A DNA stretch of 64,000 bases from Flavobacterium johnsoniae UW101 (GCF_000016645.1 NC_009441.1:1488001-1552000), one strand, 5' to 3'; shown: positions 18,945 through 27,622, numbered from the stretch's first letter. The notes: generated by a model from the letters alone, not told the origin. Numbers and translations are program-made.

Positions 18945-19652
18945 ATGCGATTAATTTTTAGCTGTTTGTTTTTAGTTTCATTTTTTAATGTTTTTGCACA
19001 GCAGGACGCAAAACCAGAAATAAAACCTATAGTTAAAATAGATTCTTTGTATAGAGAAGATCAGTTTTACTTTTCGGTAACGTATAATATGTTTACTGAT
19101 ATTCCTCAAAAATTTAAACAGAATAAATTCTCGCTTGGACTTTCGGGCGGTTTTCTTCGTGATATGCCAATCAACAAATCAAGAACAGTTGCTATTGCGG
19201 CCGGTTTAGGATTGAGCTATCAAAACTATTATCAAAATTTTGCAGTTTCAAAAGATGGAAACGGAACAATAGTTTATAATGTTGTTGATGCAGGAGAAAT
19301 TGCTTCAAACCGATACAGACAATATTCTGTTGATCTTCCGATAGAATTTAGATGGCGTAATTCAACTTATGAAAGCACAAAATTCTGGAGAATCTATGCA
19401 GGAGTAAAATTGAGCTATTTATTCTCAAACTCTTCAATTTTAGATGACGGTGAGAATAAATATAAAATAAACAATAACTCCAATATTAATAAATTTCAAT
19501 ACGGTCCGTATCTTTCTGCAGGATACAATACATGGAATTTATATTTGTATTATGGTTTAAGTCCGCTGTTTAAAGACGGAACCACAACATTAAACGGAGA
19601 AAAAGTAAGCATGAAAACCCTAAATGCGGGATTAATTTTCTACATTTTATAA
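18945..19652 (+). CDS. PorT-like outer-membrane beta-barrel protein
   Basis: The protein has 235 residues and a signal peptide MRLIFSCLFLVSFFNVFAQ. YREDQFYFSVTYNMF and repeated amphipathic strands, ending LNAGLIFYIL, fit the PorT/OMP_b-brl_2 group of small barrels. True PorT is needed for type IX secretion; the usual ubiE neighbour of the flavobacterial sprT gene is absent here, so this may be a paralogue. A TATATTTG box at 18871-18878 is a plausible -7 element. Its 3' end overlaps the convergent gene by 6 bp. Confidence 0.75.
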   Translation: MRLIFSCLFLVSFFNVFAQQDAKPEIKPIVKIDSLYREDQFYFSVTYNMFTDIPQKFKQNKFSLGLSGGFLRDMPINKSRTVAIAAGLGLSYQNYYQNFAVSKDGNGTIVYNVVDAGEIASNRYRQYSVDLPIEFRWRNSTYESTKFWRIYAGVKLSYLFSNSSILDDGENKYKINNNSNINKFQYGPYLSAGYNTWNLYLYYGLSPLFKDGTTTLNGEKVSMKTLNAGLIFYIL

Positions 19653-20252
19653 CCACAAATACAAAAACAGCACCTGCGGTAAAACGCCCACAAACAATCC
19701 AATTAATAATTCTTTAGGAGTATGTGCATTCATTTCTAATCGTGATGAAGCCGTAATTCCGGACAATAAAATTAAAAGCGCTCCCCAATATGGATTATGT
19801 AACTGCAGATGAAGGTTTAACCCAACTGCAAAAATTGTAAAACCGCTTATTGCTGCCATGTGCAGACTTGCTTTGATTTTAAAAAGAGAAAGCACCAAGG
19901 CCAGAATAGTAGTAAATAAAGCACCCAGAAAAAAGAAATGAAGTTCTGGATAGCGCATAATCACAATACTTCTTTTTACCAGTAAAATATATAAAAAACA
20001 TTGTAAAATAAGAGGAATACGGCGCTGCGAGTTCTCTGGCAGCATCATCGATTTTACATGACCTGTTGAGCGAAGAAGCATAAAAAATAATATTGGAACG
20101 ATGATCGTTATGACCAATATTTGAAATAAAACAAAGTATTTTTCCTGGGTTGTAAAAATGTCATCCTTGCAATAAAGATAAAACAATGTTGCATACATCG
20201 ATATAAAAATCGGATGAAGTATATAGGAGAATAGTGGAAGTATTTTTTTCAA
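19647..20252 (-). CDS. PAP2-like integral membrane protein
   Basis: The protein has 201 residues and about five or six hydrophobic helices. The tail SRLEMNAHTPKELLIGLFVG resembles the last part of the PAP2 phosphatase signature (SR..x..HTxxE...G), but the first catalytic motif (KxxxxxxRP) is not evident, so activity is uncertain. In cells such proteins act on lipid phosphates at the membrane. It is convergent with the PorT-like gene. Confidence 0.7.
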   Translation of the reverse strand: MKKILPLFSYILHPIFISMYATLFYLYCKDDIFTTQEKYFVLFQILVITIIVPILFFMLLRSTGHVKSMMLPENSQRRIPLILQCFLYILLVKRSIVIMRYPELHFFFLGALFTTILALVLSLFKIKASLHMAAISGFTIFAVGLNLHLQLHNPYWGALLILLSGITASSRLEMNAHTPKELLIGLFVGVLPQVLFLYLWL

Positions 20253-20322
20253 AACGAATTATTTTGTGGTATTTAACAAATATAATAAATTAATGTTTTT
20301 TGCTGTGAATATTTAGTTTTCC

Positions 20323-20480
20323 GGCGCGAATTATACAAATTTCCACAAATTATTTATTTGTTGAATGCTTAAAAATTAGCCACAGATTAAAAGATTATCA
20401 CAGATTAGAAATCATTTAAATCCTTTTAATCTGTGGCAAAAAATAAAAAATAATTTGTGGAAATTTGTGTAATTCGCGGC
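20323..20480. repeat. Nested inverted repeats, family B, second copy
   Basis: The outer arms start GCGCGAATTATACAAATTTCC at 20323-20343 and return as GGAAATTTGTGTAATTCGCGGC ending at 20480. The inner arms are GCCACAGATTAAAAGATT (from 20379) and AATCCTTTTAATCTGTGGC (to about 20437). The outer/inner order matches the copy at 13.4 kb. A short extra arm GAATTCGTGGCAAACC at 20505-20520 leads into the box upstream of murF-alr. Confidence 0.9.
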
Positions 20481-20526
20481 AAACTCTTTTTTATATCTAA
20501 AAATGAATTCGTGGCAAACCTTTTTT

Positions 20527-20534
20527 TAAATTTG
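20527..20534 (+). promoter_or_regulatory. -7-like box at the edge of a repeat, upstream of murF-alr
   Basis: TAAATTTG follows GAATTCGTGGCAAACC and a run of T, 17 bp before the ATG. The arrangement duplicates the one in front of the Gfo/Idh gene. No -33 TTG is present. Confidence 0.45.
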
Positions 20535-20551
20535 ACAAAAAGAATTTCTAA

Positions 20552-23020
20552 ATGAGCATAAATTTAAAAAGCCTGATTCCGGTTTTAAATGCCGAGTGGA
20601 CAGGCTCAGATACTGATATTTTTGTAGATCATATTTCGATCGACAGCCGTTCTTTACAAAACGGACCTCAAACATTGTTTATTGCTCTTTCGGGCGCGAA
20701 TAATGACGCTCATTTATATATTGCCGAATTAATAGAAAAAGGCGTTCAGAATTTTGCAGTTCAGTATATACCAGAAAATGTAAAAGGAAAAGCCAATTTT
20801 TTTGTTGTAAAAAATACGCTGAAAGCATTACAGGAATTAGCAGCCTATTATCGTGATTTATTCGATTTCCCTATTATTGGTTTAACCGGAAGCAACGGAA
20901 AAACCATCGTAAAAGAATGGCTTAATTTTCTTTTAAGCCCTGATTATAATATTATCCGAAGCCCAAAAAGTTATAACTCACAAGTTGGTGTTCCGCTTTC
21001 TGTTATTGCTATAAATGAAAAACACAATTTAGGAATTTTTGAAGCCGGAATTTCAACGGTTAACGAAATGGTTAATCTTGAGAAAATTATCAAACCAAAT
21101 ATTGGAGTTTTAACCAATATAGGTTCTGCACACGATGAAGGATTTGAAAATCTGACTCAGAAAATCAACGAGAAATTACTGCTTTTCAAAAAGTCAGCAG
21201 TAATTATTTATCAAAAAAATGAATTGGTAGATAAATGTCTTTTAGACTTTTCTGCTCAATATCCGCTAGAAAACAGAGCCTTATTTTCATGGAGTTTTGC
21301 AGATGCCTCTGCAGATGTTTTTATTCTGAAAAAAGAAACCAAAAACGATTCAACCACAATAAAATATCAATATAAAGACGAAATTTTTAATTTAGAAATT
21401 CCGTTCAGCGATTCTGCTTCTATCGAAAATGCCATTTCATGTTTATTGGTTTTACTGCATTTTGAATATGATTTTACCATTATTCAAAACAGAATGGAAA
21501 TGCTTTATCCAGTTGAAATGCGTCTTGAAGTTAAAAACGGAATCCACAATTGCAGTTTAATAGACGATAGTTACAGCTCCGATTTTCAATCGCTGAAAAT
21601 CGCTTTAGATTTTCTGGAAAGCCAGAAAAAAAATGCTTCAAAAGCCGTTATACTATCAGATATTTTTCAAAGCGGATTTTCAAATGAAGAACTGTATTCA
21701 AAAGTAGCGCAGTTAATTTCAGATAATAAAATAAACCGTGTCATTGGAATTGGAACTACAATTTCATCTTTTCAAGATAAGTTTCCAAACAGTACGATGT
21801 TTCAAAACACGGCTGCATTTATCGCCGAAATTGAAAATTTGAATTTCAATAATGAAACCATATTGATAAAAGGCGCAAGATCATTTCAGTTTGAAGAAAT
21901 TGTTTCACTGCTTGAAGAAAAAACGCATGAAACAGTTCTCGAAATCAATCTGGATGCTATAAATCACAATCTGAATTATTTTAAATCAAAACTGGCCGAT
22001 GATGTAAAAATCATGGTTATGGTCAAGGCTTTTGGTTATGGAAACGGCGGACTCGAAATTGCAAAACTGCTCGAACATAATAAAGTAAATTATTTAGGTG
22101 TGGCTTTCGCCGATGAAGGAATTTCGCTGAAAAATGGCGGCATCAAACTGCCTATTATGGTTTTGAATCCAGAATCGACCAGCTTTCCTTCGATAATTCA
22201 ATACAAACTTGAACCCGAAATTTACAGCATAAAAGGTTTAAATGCCTTTTTGAAAATAGCCAGAGAAAAGAACTTAAAAGATTTTCCTATTCATATAAAA
22301 GTCGATACAGGAATGCACCGTTTAGGTTTTGAGGATAATACGATCGACGAATTAATTGCGACTTTAAAAGGAAACTCAACCGTTCGTGTTCAAAGTATTT
22401 TATCGCATTTGGCAACGAGCGATGATCCGAAGCATTTTGATTTTGTAGAAAAACAAATAAGTTTATTCGAAAGGTTATCTTCAAAATTAATCTCAGAATT
22501 AAATATAAATCCAATCCGCCATATTTTAAACACTTCCGGAATCAGTAATTTCCCAGATGCACAATACAATATGGTGCGTTTAGGGATTGGTTTGTATGGC
22601 GTTTCCAACGATCCGGCCGAACAGAAATATCTGGAAAACGTAGGCACCTTAAAATCGATTATTTCGCAGGTTCGAACTATTCCGGCAGGTGACAGCGTTG
22701 GTTACGGACGCCGTTTTATGGCAGATAAAGAAACAAAAATTGCAACCATTCCAATTGGTTATGCAGACGGAATTTCGAGATTATGGGGCAATCAGATTGG
22801 TTTTGTAACCATCAAAAATCAAAAAGCCTATATCGTAGGAAGTGTTTGTATGGATATGTTAATGGTTGATGTAAGTCATATAGACTGCAAAGAAGGCGAT
22901 TCGGTAATTATTTTCGGCGAAAGCCCAACGGTTATAGAAATGGCTGAAGCATTAAAAACCATTCCGTATGAAATAATGACCAGTATTTCGCAGCGTGTAA
23001 AACGAGTATTTTTTAGATAG
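20552..23020 (+). CDS. murF-alr: Bifunctional MurF-alanine racemase
   Basis: This 822-residue fusion is known in Bacteroidetes. The N-terminal about 450 residues are a MurF ligase that adds D-Ala-D-Ala to the UDP-MurNAc-tripeptide, with an ATP loop GLTGSNGKT near residue 110. The C-terminal half is a PLP-dependent alanine racemase: Lys492 in MVKAFGYGNG, Tyr718 in SVGYGRRF, and the signature IPIGYADG. Making D-Ala and using it in one protein is the apparent logic. The N-terminus looks divergent for MurF. mscL follows after 68 bp. Confidence 0.95.
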   Translation: MSINLKSLIPVLNAEWTGSDTDIFVDHISIDSRSLQNGPQTLFIALSGANNDAHLYIAELIEKGVQNFAVQYIPENVKGKANFFVVKNTLKALQELAAYYRDLFDFPIIGLTGSNGKTIVKEWLNFLLSPDYNIIRSPKSYNSQVGVPLSVIAINEKHNLGIFEAGISTVNEMVNLEKIIKPNIGVLTNIGSAHDEGFENLTQKINEKLLLFKKSAVIIYQKNELVDKCLLDFSAQYPLENRALFSWSFADASADVFILKKETKNDSTTIKYQYKDEIFNLEIPFSDSASIENAISCLLVLLHFEYDFTIIQNRMEMLYPVEMRLEVKNGIHNCSLIDDSYSSDFQSLKIALDFLESQKKNASKAVILSDIFQSGFSNEELYSKVAQLISDNKINRVIGIGTTISSFQDKFPNSTMFQNTAAFIAEIENLNFNNETILIKGARSFQFEEIVSLLEEKTHETVLEINLDAINHNLNYFKSKLADDVKIMVMVKAFGYGNGGLEIAKLLEHNKVNYLGVAFADEGISLKNGGIKLPIMVLNPESTSFPSIIQYKLEPEIYSIKGLNAFLKIAREKNLKDFPIHIKVDTGMHRLGFEDNTIDELIATLKGNSTVRVQSILSHLATSDDPKHFDFVEKQISLFERLSSKLISELNINPIRHILNTSGISNFPDAQYNMVRLGIGLYGVSNDPAEQKYLENVGTLKSIISQVRTIPAGDSVGYGRRFMADKETKIATIPIGYADGISRLWGNQIGFVTIKNQKAYIVGSVCMDMLMVDVSHIDCKEGDSVIIFGESPTVIEMAEALKTIPYEIMTSISQRVKRVFFR

Positions 23021-23088
23021 AGTACCGAACTTTCAGGAAAATTGCGTATTTTCGATATTCAATTATTATAAACAAAAACAGATCAGAT

Positions 23089-23469
23089 ATGGGATTTTTT
23101 TCAGAATTTAAGGAATTTGCAATGAAAGGCAACGTGGTTGATCTTGCTGTCGGTGTAATCATTGGAGCTGCTTTTGGTAAAATCGTGAGCTCATTTATAG
23201 AAGATGTAATTACGCCGCTGTTATTGAAACCGGCTTTAGATGCTGCTAATTTATCAACTATTGAGCAGTTAACTGCTTTTGGAGGAGTAAAATACGGACT
23301 GTTTTTATCGGCTGTAATAAACTTTATAATTGTTGCATTTGTTTTATTTTTGATCATTAAAGCAATGAACCATGCTAAAAAGAAAGATGTTGCACCGCCA
23401 CCGCCTCCAGCCGGACCAACTCAGGAAGAATTGCTTACACAAATTAGAGATTTATTAAAAAATAAATAA
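23089..23469 (+). CDS. mscL: Large-conductance mechanosensitive channel
   Basis: The protein has 126 residues and forms a stretch-gated pore in the inner membrane that vents solutes on osmotic downshock. MGFFSEFKEFAMKGNVVDLA and VGVIIGAAFGKIV are the conserved N-terminal amphipathic helix and TM1. A second helix follows (YGLFLSAVINFIIVAFVLFLII), then a proline run and a C-terminal helix PTQEELLTQIRDLLK. A terminator follows directly. Confidence 0.97.
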   Translation: MGFFSEFKEFAMKGNVVDLAVGVIIGAAFGKIVSSFIEDVITPLLLKPALDAANLSTIEQLTAFGGVKYGLFLSAVINFIIVAFVLFLIIKAMNHAKKKDVAPPPPPAGPTQEELLTQIRDLLKNK

Positions 23470-23497
23470 AAATATACCGCTGCACTAAGTCTAACTT

Positions 23498-23525
23498 AAC
23501 CGCCTTCTAAAGAGGCGGTTTTTTT
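23498..23525 (+). terminator. Rho-independent terminator after mscL
   Basis: AACCGCCTT, loop CTAA, AGAGGCGGTT, then T8: a GC-rich stem with one mismatch. Confidence 0.9.
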
Positions 23526-23571
23526 ACAAATTGTTTAAAATACAACATTTTGTTATTTTTTGTGAATCACC

Positions 23572-23601
23572 TTGCCAAGACTTTTATTATACTTATTTTT
23601 G
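23572..23601 (+). promoter_or_regulatory. Promoter of asd
   Basis: TTG at 23572-23574, 19 bases, then TATTTTTG at 23594-23601: full agreement with the Bacteroidetes consensus, 40 bp before the ATG. Confidence 0.75.
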
Positions 23602-23641
23602 CGATATAAATTAGATTAATTGATTATTTAAAAATATAAAA

Positions 23642-24631
23642 ATGAGAATTGCAGTTGTAGGTGCTACCGGAATGGTTGGCGAAGTAATGCTTAAAGTTTT
23701 AGCAGAAAGAAATTTTCCTGTTACGGAATTAATTCCTGTTGCATCAGAAAGATCAGTTGGAAAAGAAATCGAATACAAAGGAACCAAATATAAAGTAGTA
23801 GGATTACAAACAGCTGTTGATATGAAAGCTGATATCGCTGTTTTTTCTGCAGGAGGAGATACATCTTTAGAATGGGCTCCAAAATTTGCTGCTGCCGGAA
23901 CAACTGTTATCGACAACTCATCTGCATGGAGAATGGATCCGACTAAAAAATTAGTGGTTCCGGAAATTAATGCCTCTGTATTAACAAAAGAAGATAAAAT
24001 TATTGCAAACCCAAACTGTTCTACTATTCAAATGGTATTGGCTTTGGCTCCTTTGCATAGAAAATACAACATTAAAAGAATCATTGTTTCTACTTACCAA
24101 TCAATTACTGGAACTGGTGTAAAAGCAGTTAAACAATTAGAAAACGAATACGCAGGAATTCAGGGTGATATGGCTTACAAATATCCAATTCACCGAAATG
24201 CAATTCCACACTGCGATAGTTTTGAGGATAACGGATACACTAAAGAAGAAATGAAATTAGTTCGCGAAACTCAAAAAATTCTTGGTGACAATACCATTAG
24301 AGTTACTGCTACTGCAGTTCGTGTACCAGTAGTAGGCGGACACAGCGAAGCTGTAAACGTTGAGTTTACAAATGATTTTGATGTAAGTGAAGTTCGTGAA
24401 ATTTTACACAATACGGATGGAGTAGTAGTACAGGATAATTTAGATACCTTTACATACCCAATGCCATTATATGCAGAAGGTAAAAATGATGTTTTTGTTG
24501 GAAGAATCCGTCGTGATGAAAGCCAGCCAAACACATTAAACATGTGGATCGTTGCTGATAACTTAAGAAAAGGCGCTGCAACAAACACGATTCAAATCGC
24601 TGAATATTTAATTCAGGCTGGTTTGGTATAA
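23642..24631 (+). CDS. asd: Aspartate-semialdehyde dehydrogenase
   Basis: The protein has 329 residues. It reduces aspartyl-phosphate to the semialdehyde on the way to lysine/DAP, threonine and methionine. VGATGMVGEVMLKVL is the NADP-binding loop, Cys126 in NPNCST is the nucleophile, and GGHSEAVNVEF carries the acid/base His. It is a single transcription unit with its own promoter and terminator. Confidence 0.97.
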   Translation: MRIAVVGATGMVGEVMLKVLAERNFPVTELIPVASERSVGKEIEYKGTKYKVVGLQTAVDMKADIAVFSAGGDTSLEWAPKFAAAGTTVIDNSSAWRMDPTKKLVVPEINASVLTKEDKIIANPNCSTIQMVLALAPLHRKYNIKRIIVSTYQSITGTGVKAVKQLENEYAGIQGDMAYKYPIHRNAIPHCDSFEDNGYTKEEMKLVRETQKILGDNTIRVTATAVRVPVVGGHSEAVNVEFTNDFDVSEVREILHNTDGVVVQDNLDTFTYPMPLYAEGKNDVFVGRIRRDESQPNTLNMWIVADNLRKGAATNTIQIAEYLIQAGLV

Positions 24632-24662
24632 TTGAGAGATTAAATAAAATTGTTATAAAGAG

Positions 24663-24699
24663 AAAACCGTAATTGCAGTAATGTAATTACGGTTTTTTT
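24663..24699 (+). terminator. Terminator after asd
   Basis: AAAACCGTAATT, an 10-base loop, AATTACGGTTTT and more T. The right half (24680-24702) reappears, with one change, after the next gene. Confidence 0.88.
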
Positions 24700-24702
24700 G
24701 TG
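24680..24702 (+). repeat. Direct repeat flanking the Imm26-like gene, left copy
   Basis: AATGTAATTACGGTTTTTTT followed by GTG. The right copy is at 25673-25695; the two differ at one of 23 positions. Confidence 0.8.
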
Positions 24703-24803
24703 TTTTATAAATAGCTTATTTTGATAGTTTTATGACTTGTACTGTATAGTTCCAACTTTTATTCTTTTGTAATTTTAGCTTTTGTAGAATTAAATTCATT
24801 TAA

Positions 24804-25643
24804 ATGAAAAAGAATAAAGACAATATAGAGTTTGGATGCTTCTCAATCTCATTACCTAATGAAATATCTGCCGTTTTTACAATATTTGAAGATCTGGCAG
24901 ATTGTTTTCAAACGGAATTTCAATCTGAGGCTGTTTCTATTTTAAAAAAAGAATTAAAAGATATTTCTTTAAAGCCAAAACCAAATATTGATTATGAGAG
25001 TGACTATACACATATTGACAGTCGAAGTGCTGATACAATTTTTGAAGTAGCAAAAGTAATTTGTAATTTAACTTTTCGCGAAAAGTGTAAAATGCCTTCA
25101 GAAATAGAACTTGAAAATATTTATAATATACTTAAAAACTGGAAAAGACCCCCAAGCCAAAAATGGAGAGTAGGAGACATATTATCAATTCCTTTATTGG
25201 ATAACACATTTGCATTTGGTCAAATAGTAGGAACTCATCTAACAAAAAGATGTCCAATTTTAGCATTATTTAATTTAAAGAAAGAAATTGAGCTTATTAG
25301 TCAAGATGAATTAAGAAACGTATTTCCGCTTGCAGTATATAATTCTAATCAAGATGAAATAGCTAATTATACTTTTAAAATTTTATATAATTATGAAATA
25401 CTGGTAAGTCCTGATAGGGTAAAAAATAAGAATTCATCTGGTGGTGTTAGCCTTAAAGCTCTTGGAAATGTTTATTTTGGACTAGCACCGTGGAATGTTA
25501 TGTACTTGGAGAATTATTTTGATAGTTATTTACTGCCAGAAATTGAAAGACCAAAAAATATCATTTGGTTAAATGAAGAAGAAAGAAATCAATACAGAAG
25601 AAAATATTTTAAAATTGATGAGAATAATAATCGTATCAAATAA
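24804..25643 (+). CDS. Imm26-like immunity protein
   Basis: The protein has 279 residues, no signal peptide, and is probably cytosolic. The segment WRVGDILSIPLLDNTFAFGQ (about residues 122-141) is the hallmark of the Imm26 family, whose members neutralise polymorphic toxins; the first about 110 residues are not recognised. It is first of three adjacent immunity-type genes, and the 23-bp direct repeat around it suggests it arrived as a unit. Codon use is AT-rich. No toxin gene lies in the window. The assignment is by motif memory only. Confidence 0.7.
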   Translation: MKKNKDNIEFGCFSISLPNEISAVFTIFEDLADCFQTEFQSEAVSILKKELKDISLKPKPNIDYESDYTHIDSRSADTIFEVAKVICNLTFREKCKMPSEIELENIYNILKNWKRPPSQKWRVGDILSIPLLDNTFAFGQIVGTHLTKRCPILALFNLKKEIELISQDELRNVFPLAVYNSNQDEIANYTFKILYNYEILVSPDRVKNKNSSGGVSLKALGNVYFGLAPWNVMYLENYFDSYLLPEIERPKNIIWLNEEERNQYRRKYFKIDENNNRIK

Positions 25644-25672
25644 GCCTCTTAATATAAAAGACTTTTGAGTAT

Positions 25673-25695
25673 AATGTAACTACGGTTTTTTTGTG
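25673..25695 (+). repeat. Direct repeat flanking the Imm26-like gene, right copy
   Basis: AATGTAACTACGGTTTTTTT followed by GTG: the asd terminator half without its left arm, so it cannot form the same hairpin. Confidence 0.8.
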
Positions 25696-25759
25696 AGAAA
25701 TATTTTGGTGATTGTACTTTTGAAATAATACTTTTGTTTTAATTATAAATCAATTTTTA

Positions 25760-26161
25760 ATGAGAACAGAAATCTCCCATTTTTGGTTTGGAAAATTTAA
25801 ATCAGAAGATGAATATTTTGATTTCATTGGTGAAGATGAAAATTATTATAGTGAAGATGACATAGAGGGAAAATATCTTTCTGAGTTTGCAAAATCACAA
25901 GATAGAAATCATTTAGATCATGATTTTATGGAAAGCGGCTTTGAAGATGAAAATATATTGTTCGAAGATAAATTTGAGAAATATTCTTATGCTTCAGAAT
26001 GGATATTGACGGCAAAAGAAAAGTTAATTCAGCTAAATCAAAATATAGAAGAAATTAATACGGTTGTATTTATCTCAAAAGATCAGATTAAAAACCCTGT
26101 TTCGATAAATAATTCAAATTTCAATTTATTGTATATTGGTGAAATTGAATATGAAATTTGA
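25760..26161 (+). CDS. Imm22-like immunity protein
   Basis: The protein has 133 residues and is very acidic. The N-terminus EISHFWFGKFKSEDEYFDFI resembles the start of Imm22 proteins (HFWxGxFxSEEEFxxY), and an acidic region with SEWILTAKEKL follows. Such proteins bind and block a toxin domain inside the cell; charge suggests a basic nuclease partner (inference). TACTTTTG boxes at 25715 and 25729 could drive it. It is 43 bp upstream of the SUKH gene. Confidence 0.7.
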   Translation: MRTEISHFWFGKFKSEDEYFDFIGEDENYYSEDDIEGKYLSEFAKSQDRNHLDHDFMESGFEDENILFEDKFEKYSYASEWILTAKEKLIQLNQNIEEINTVVFISKDQIKNPVSINNSNFNLLYIGEIEYEI

Positions 26162-26204
26162 TTTTAAATAGATATCGGTTTAATTATTATAAAATACAAA
26201 ACAA

Positions 26205-26714
26205 ATGAATTTCGATAACTACAAGGTAATTCCAAATTATCAAACCAATAAAACAGATCTATTTACAGCCGATGAAGAAGATATTCTGGCGTGCGAAAAA
26301 ATACTAAATTTAACTTTTGATGAAGATTATAAAGAGTATGTTTTGCAATATGGAAGCGGTATTATGGGCGGAACTTATGTAAGAATGTTTCTTCCAGAAA
26401 CCATAATGCTTACACTTGATGAATGGAGAAAACGTATTACTGAATATTGGTTTTGGGATGAAGGAAAAGAAGTGCTCACAAAAGATGAAGTATTGAAATC
26501 GATTAGAATTGGTGATACGTTTGATGGAGATGAAATCATTTTTCTAAACAATCAATATTATATACTGGCGCGATACAGCGAAATGATTTACAAAGCTGGA
26601 AATACACTCGAAGAAACAATTACCTGGCTGTGTTCGTCTGGTATTTTGACAGAAGCATTTTCAGAAAGAGAATTTGAACCTTTTGATCCAGAAGAGCTAA
26701 TTAACAAATTATAA
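26205..26714 (+). CDS. SMI1/KNR4 (SUKH) family protein
   Basis: The protein has 169 residues. It has the SUKH layout: ADEEDILACEKILNLTFDEDYKEYVLQYGSG near the N-terminus (the ExxLGxxLPxDYkxFL..G pattern), a central strand region, and IRIGDTFDGDEIIFLNN. SUKH proteins are the largest immunity superfamily of polymorphic toxin systems. With the two genes before it this makes a three-family immunity cluster. It is followed by a strong terminator. Confidence 0.8.
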   Translation: MNFDNYKVIPNYQTNKTDLFTADEEDILACEKILNLTFDEDYKEYVLQYGSGIMGGTYVRMFLPETIMLTLDEWRKRITEYWFWDEGKEVLTKDEVLKSIRIGDTFDGDEIIFLNNQYYILARYSEMIYKAGNTLEETITWLCSSGILTEAFSEREFEPFDPEELINKL

Positions 26715-26731
26715 AAATATAAAGAAAGCAT

Positions 26732-26767
26732 AAAAAAAGCGGGAATCAATTAATTCCCGCTTTTTTT
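26732..26767. terminator. Bidirectional terminator
   Basis: AAAAAAAGCGGGAAT, loop CAATTA, ATTCCCGCTTTTTTT. It lies between the SUKH gene and the convergent ferredoxin gene and can serve both. Confidence 0.92.
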
Positions 26768-26768
26768 A

Positions 26769-27086
26769 TTAATATTCTGGAGCAAGCTCCAGTTCTAAAC
26801 CTTCTAATTCTTCAGTAATTGGTATCTGACAACCTAAACGGCTGTTAGATTTAACGTAAAATGCTTCCGACAGCATGGCTTCTTCTTCATCTCCCATTTC
26901 TGGTAATGCAACATCATTTAGAACATAACATTGGCAGGAAGCACACATTGCCATTCCTCCGCAAGTTCCTTCAACAGGAAGTTCGTATGCTTTGCATAAC
27001 TCCATTATATTCATTGCCATATCAGTTGGAGCTTGTAATTCGTGTATAACTCCTTCTCGATCTTTAATCTTAATTAATACATCCAT
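26769..27086 (-). CDS. [2Fe-2S] ferredoxin, adrenodoxin type
   Basis: The protein has 105 residues. Cys42, Cys48, Cys51 and Cys86 in TCGGMAMCASCQC and RLGCQI follow the adrenodoxin/ISC-ferredoxin spacing C-x5-C-x2-C-x34-C. It carries electrons in the cytoplasm, probably in Fe-S assembly given Nfu and Mrp upstream on the same strand. The C-terminus is acidic. Length is normal. Confidence 0.93.
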   Translation of the reverse strand: MDVLIKIKDREGVIHELQAPTDMAMNIMELCKAYELPVEGTCGGMAMCASCQCYVLNDVALPEMGDEEEAMLSEAFYVKSNSRLGCQIPITEELEGLELELAPEY

Positions 27087-27142
27087 TTATTATGGGATTT
27101 TATTGGTAGGATTCTATAACGTGAAAAAATCCTGTATTTATA

Positions 27143-27622
27143 CTAACTAGCAGGTTTAGTGCTAAATGCGTATTCCTTTCTGTTACCTTCTTTAAGGCGC
27201 ATTTTTACTCCTAAAACACTGTCGCTTTTTTCAAGGATTGTAATAACTGCAATAACCGAATAATAATCTCTATCTGATTGAAAAATCAATGTACCTTCAT
27301 AAGTAGAGTTTAAAACTCCCTGTTTGTCTGTAGTTACAGAAATTTTTCTTGGATTTGAAAACTGGGCAGCGCTATAAGTTGCCTTGTTTGAAAATTTACC
27401 CTTTCCGTCAACAAAGTCATATAAGAAATCATAATTTCCAATACTTAAGGTTCCTGGAGTATCATTAGGATTAATTGAAAATACAATTTTTCCTGAATAT
27501 GTAAAATCTGACCATTCTTCAGATTCGCTTACCCAAGCTTTGTCAACAATAACTGTTTTGTTCTGAGCATAATTCACAGCTGCAAAAAACAATAATAAAA
27601 ATAGAGCGTAAAACTTTTTCAT
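27143..27622 (-). CDS. Secreted protein of unknown function
   Basis: The protein has 159 residues and a signal peptide MKKFYALFLLLFFAAVNYAQ, so it is exported. The remainder is predicted beta-rich (SGKIVFSINPND, GTLSIGNYDFLYDF, GKGKFSNKATY, STYEGTLIF). No family is recognised. It lies between the nfu and ferredoxin genes, but nothing in its sequence ties it to iron-sulfur chemistry. Confidence 0.75.
   Translation of the reverse strand: MKKFYALFLLLFFAAVNYAQNKTVIVDKAWVSESEEWSDFTYSGKIVFSINPNDTPGTLSIGNYDFLYDFVDGKGKFSNKATYSAAQFSNPRKISVTTDKQGVLNSTYEGTLIFQSDRDYYSVIAVITILEKSDSVLGVKMRLKEGNRKEYAFSTKPAS

Noticed and set aside
18945..19652. Assignment of the barrel gene as sprT/porT of the type IX secretion system
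   Set aside because: Family resemblance only; expected neighbours are missing, so only PorT-like is stated.
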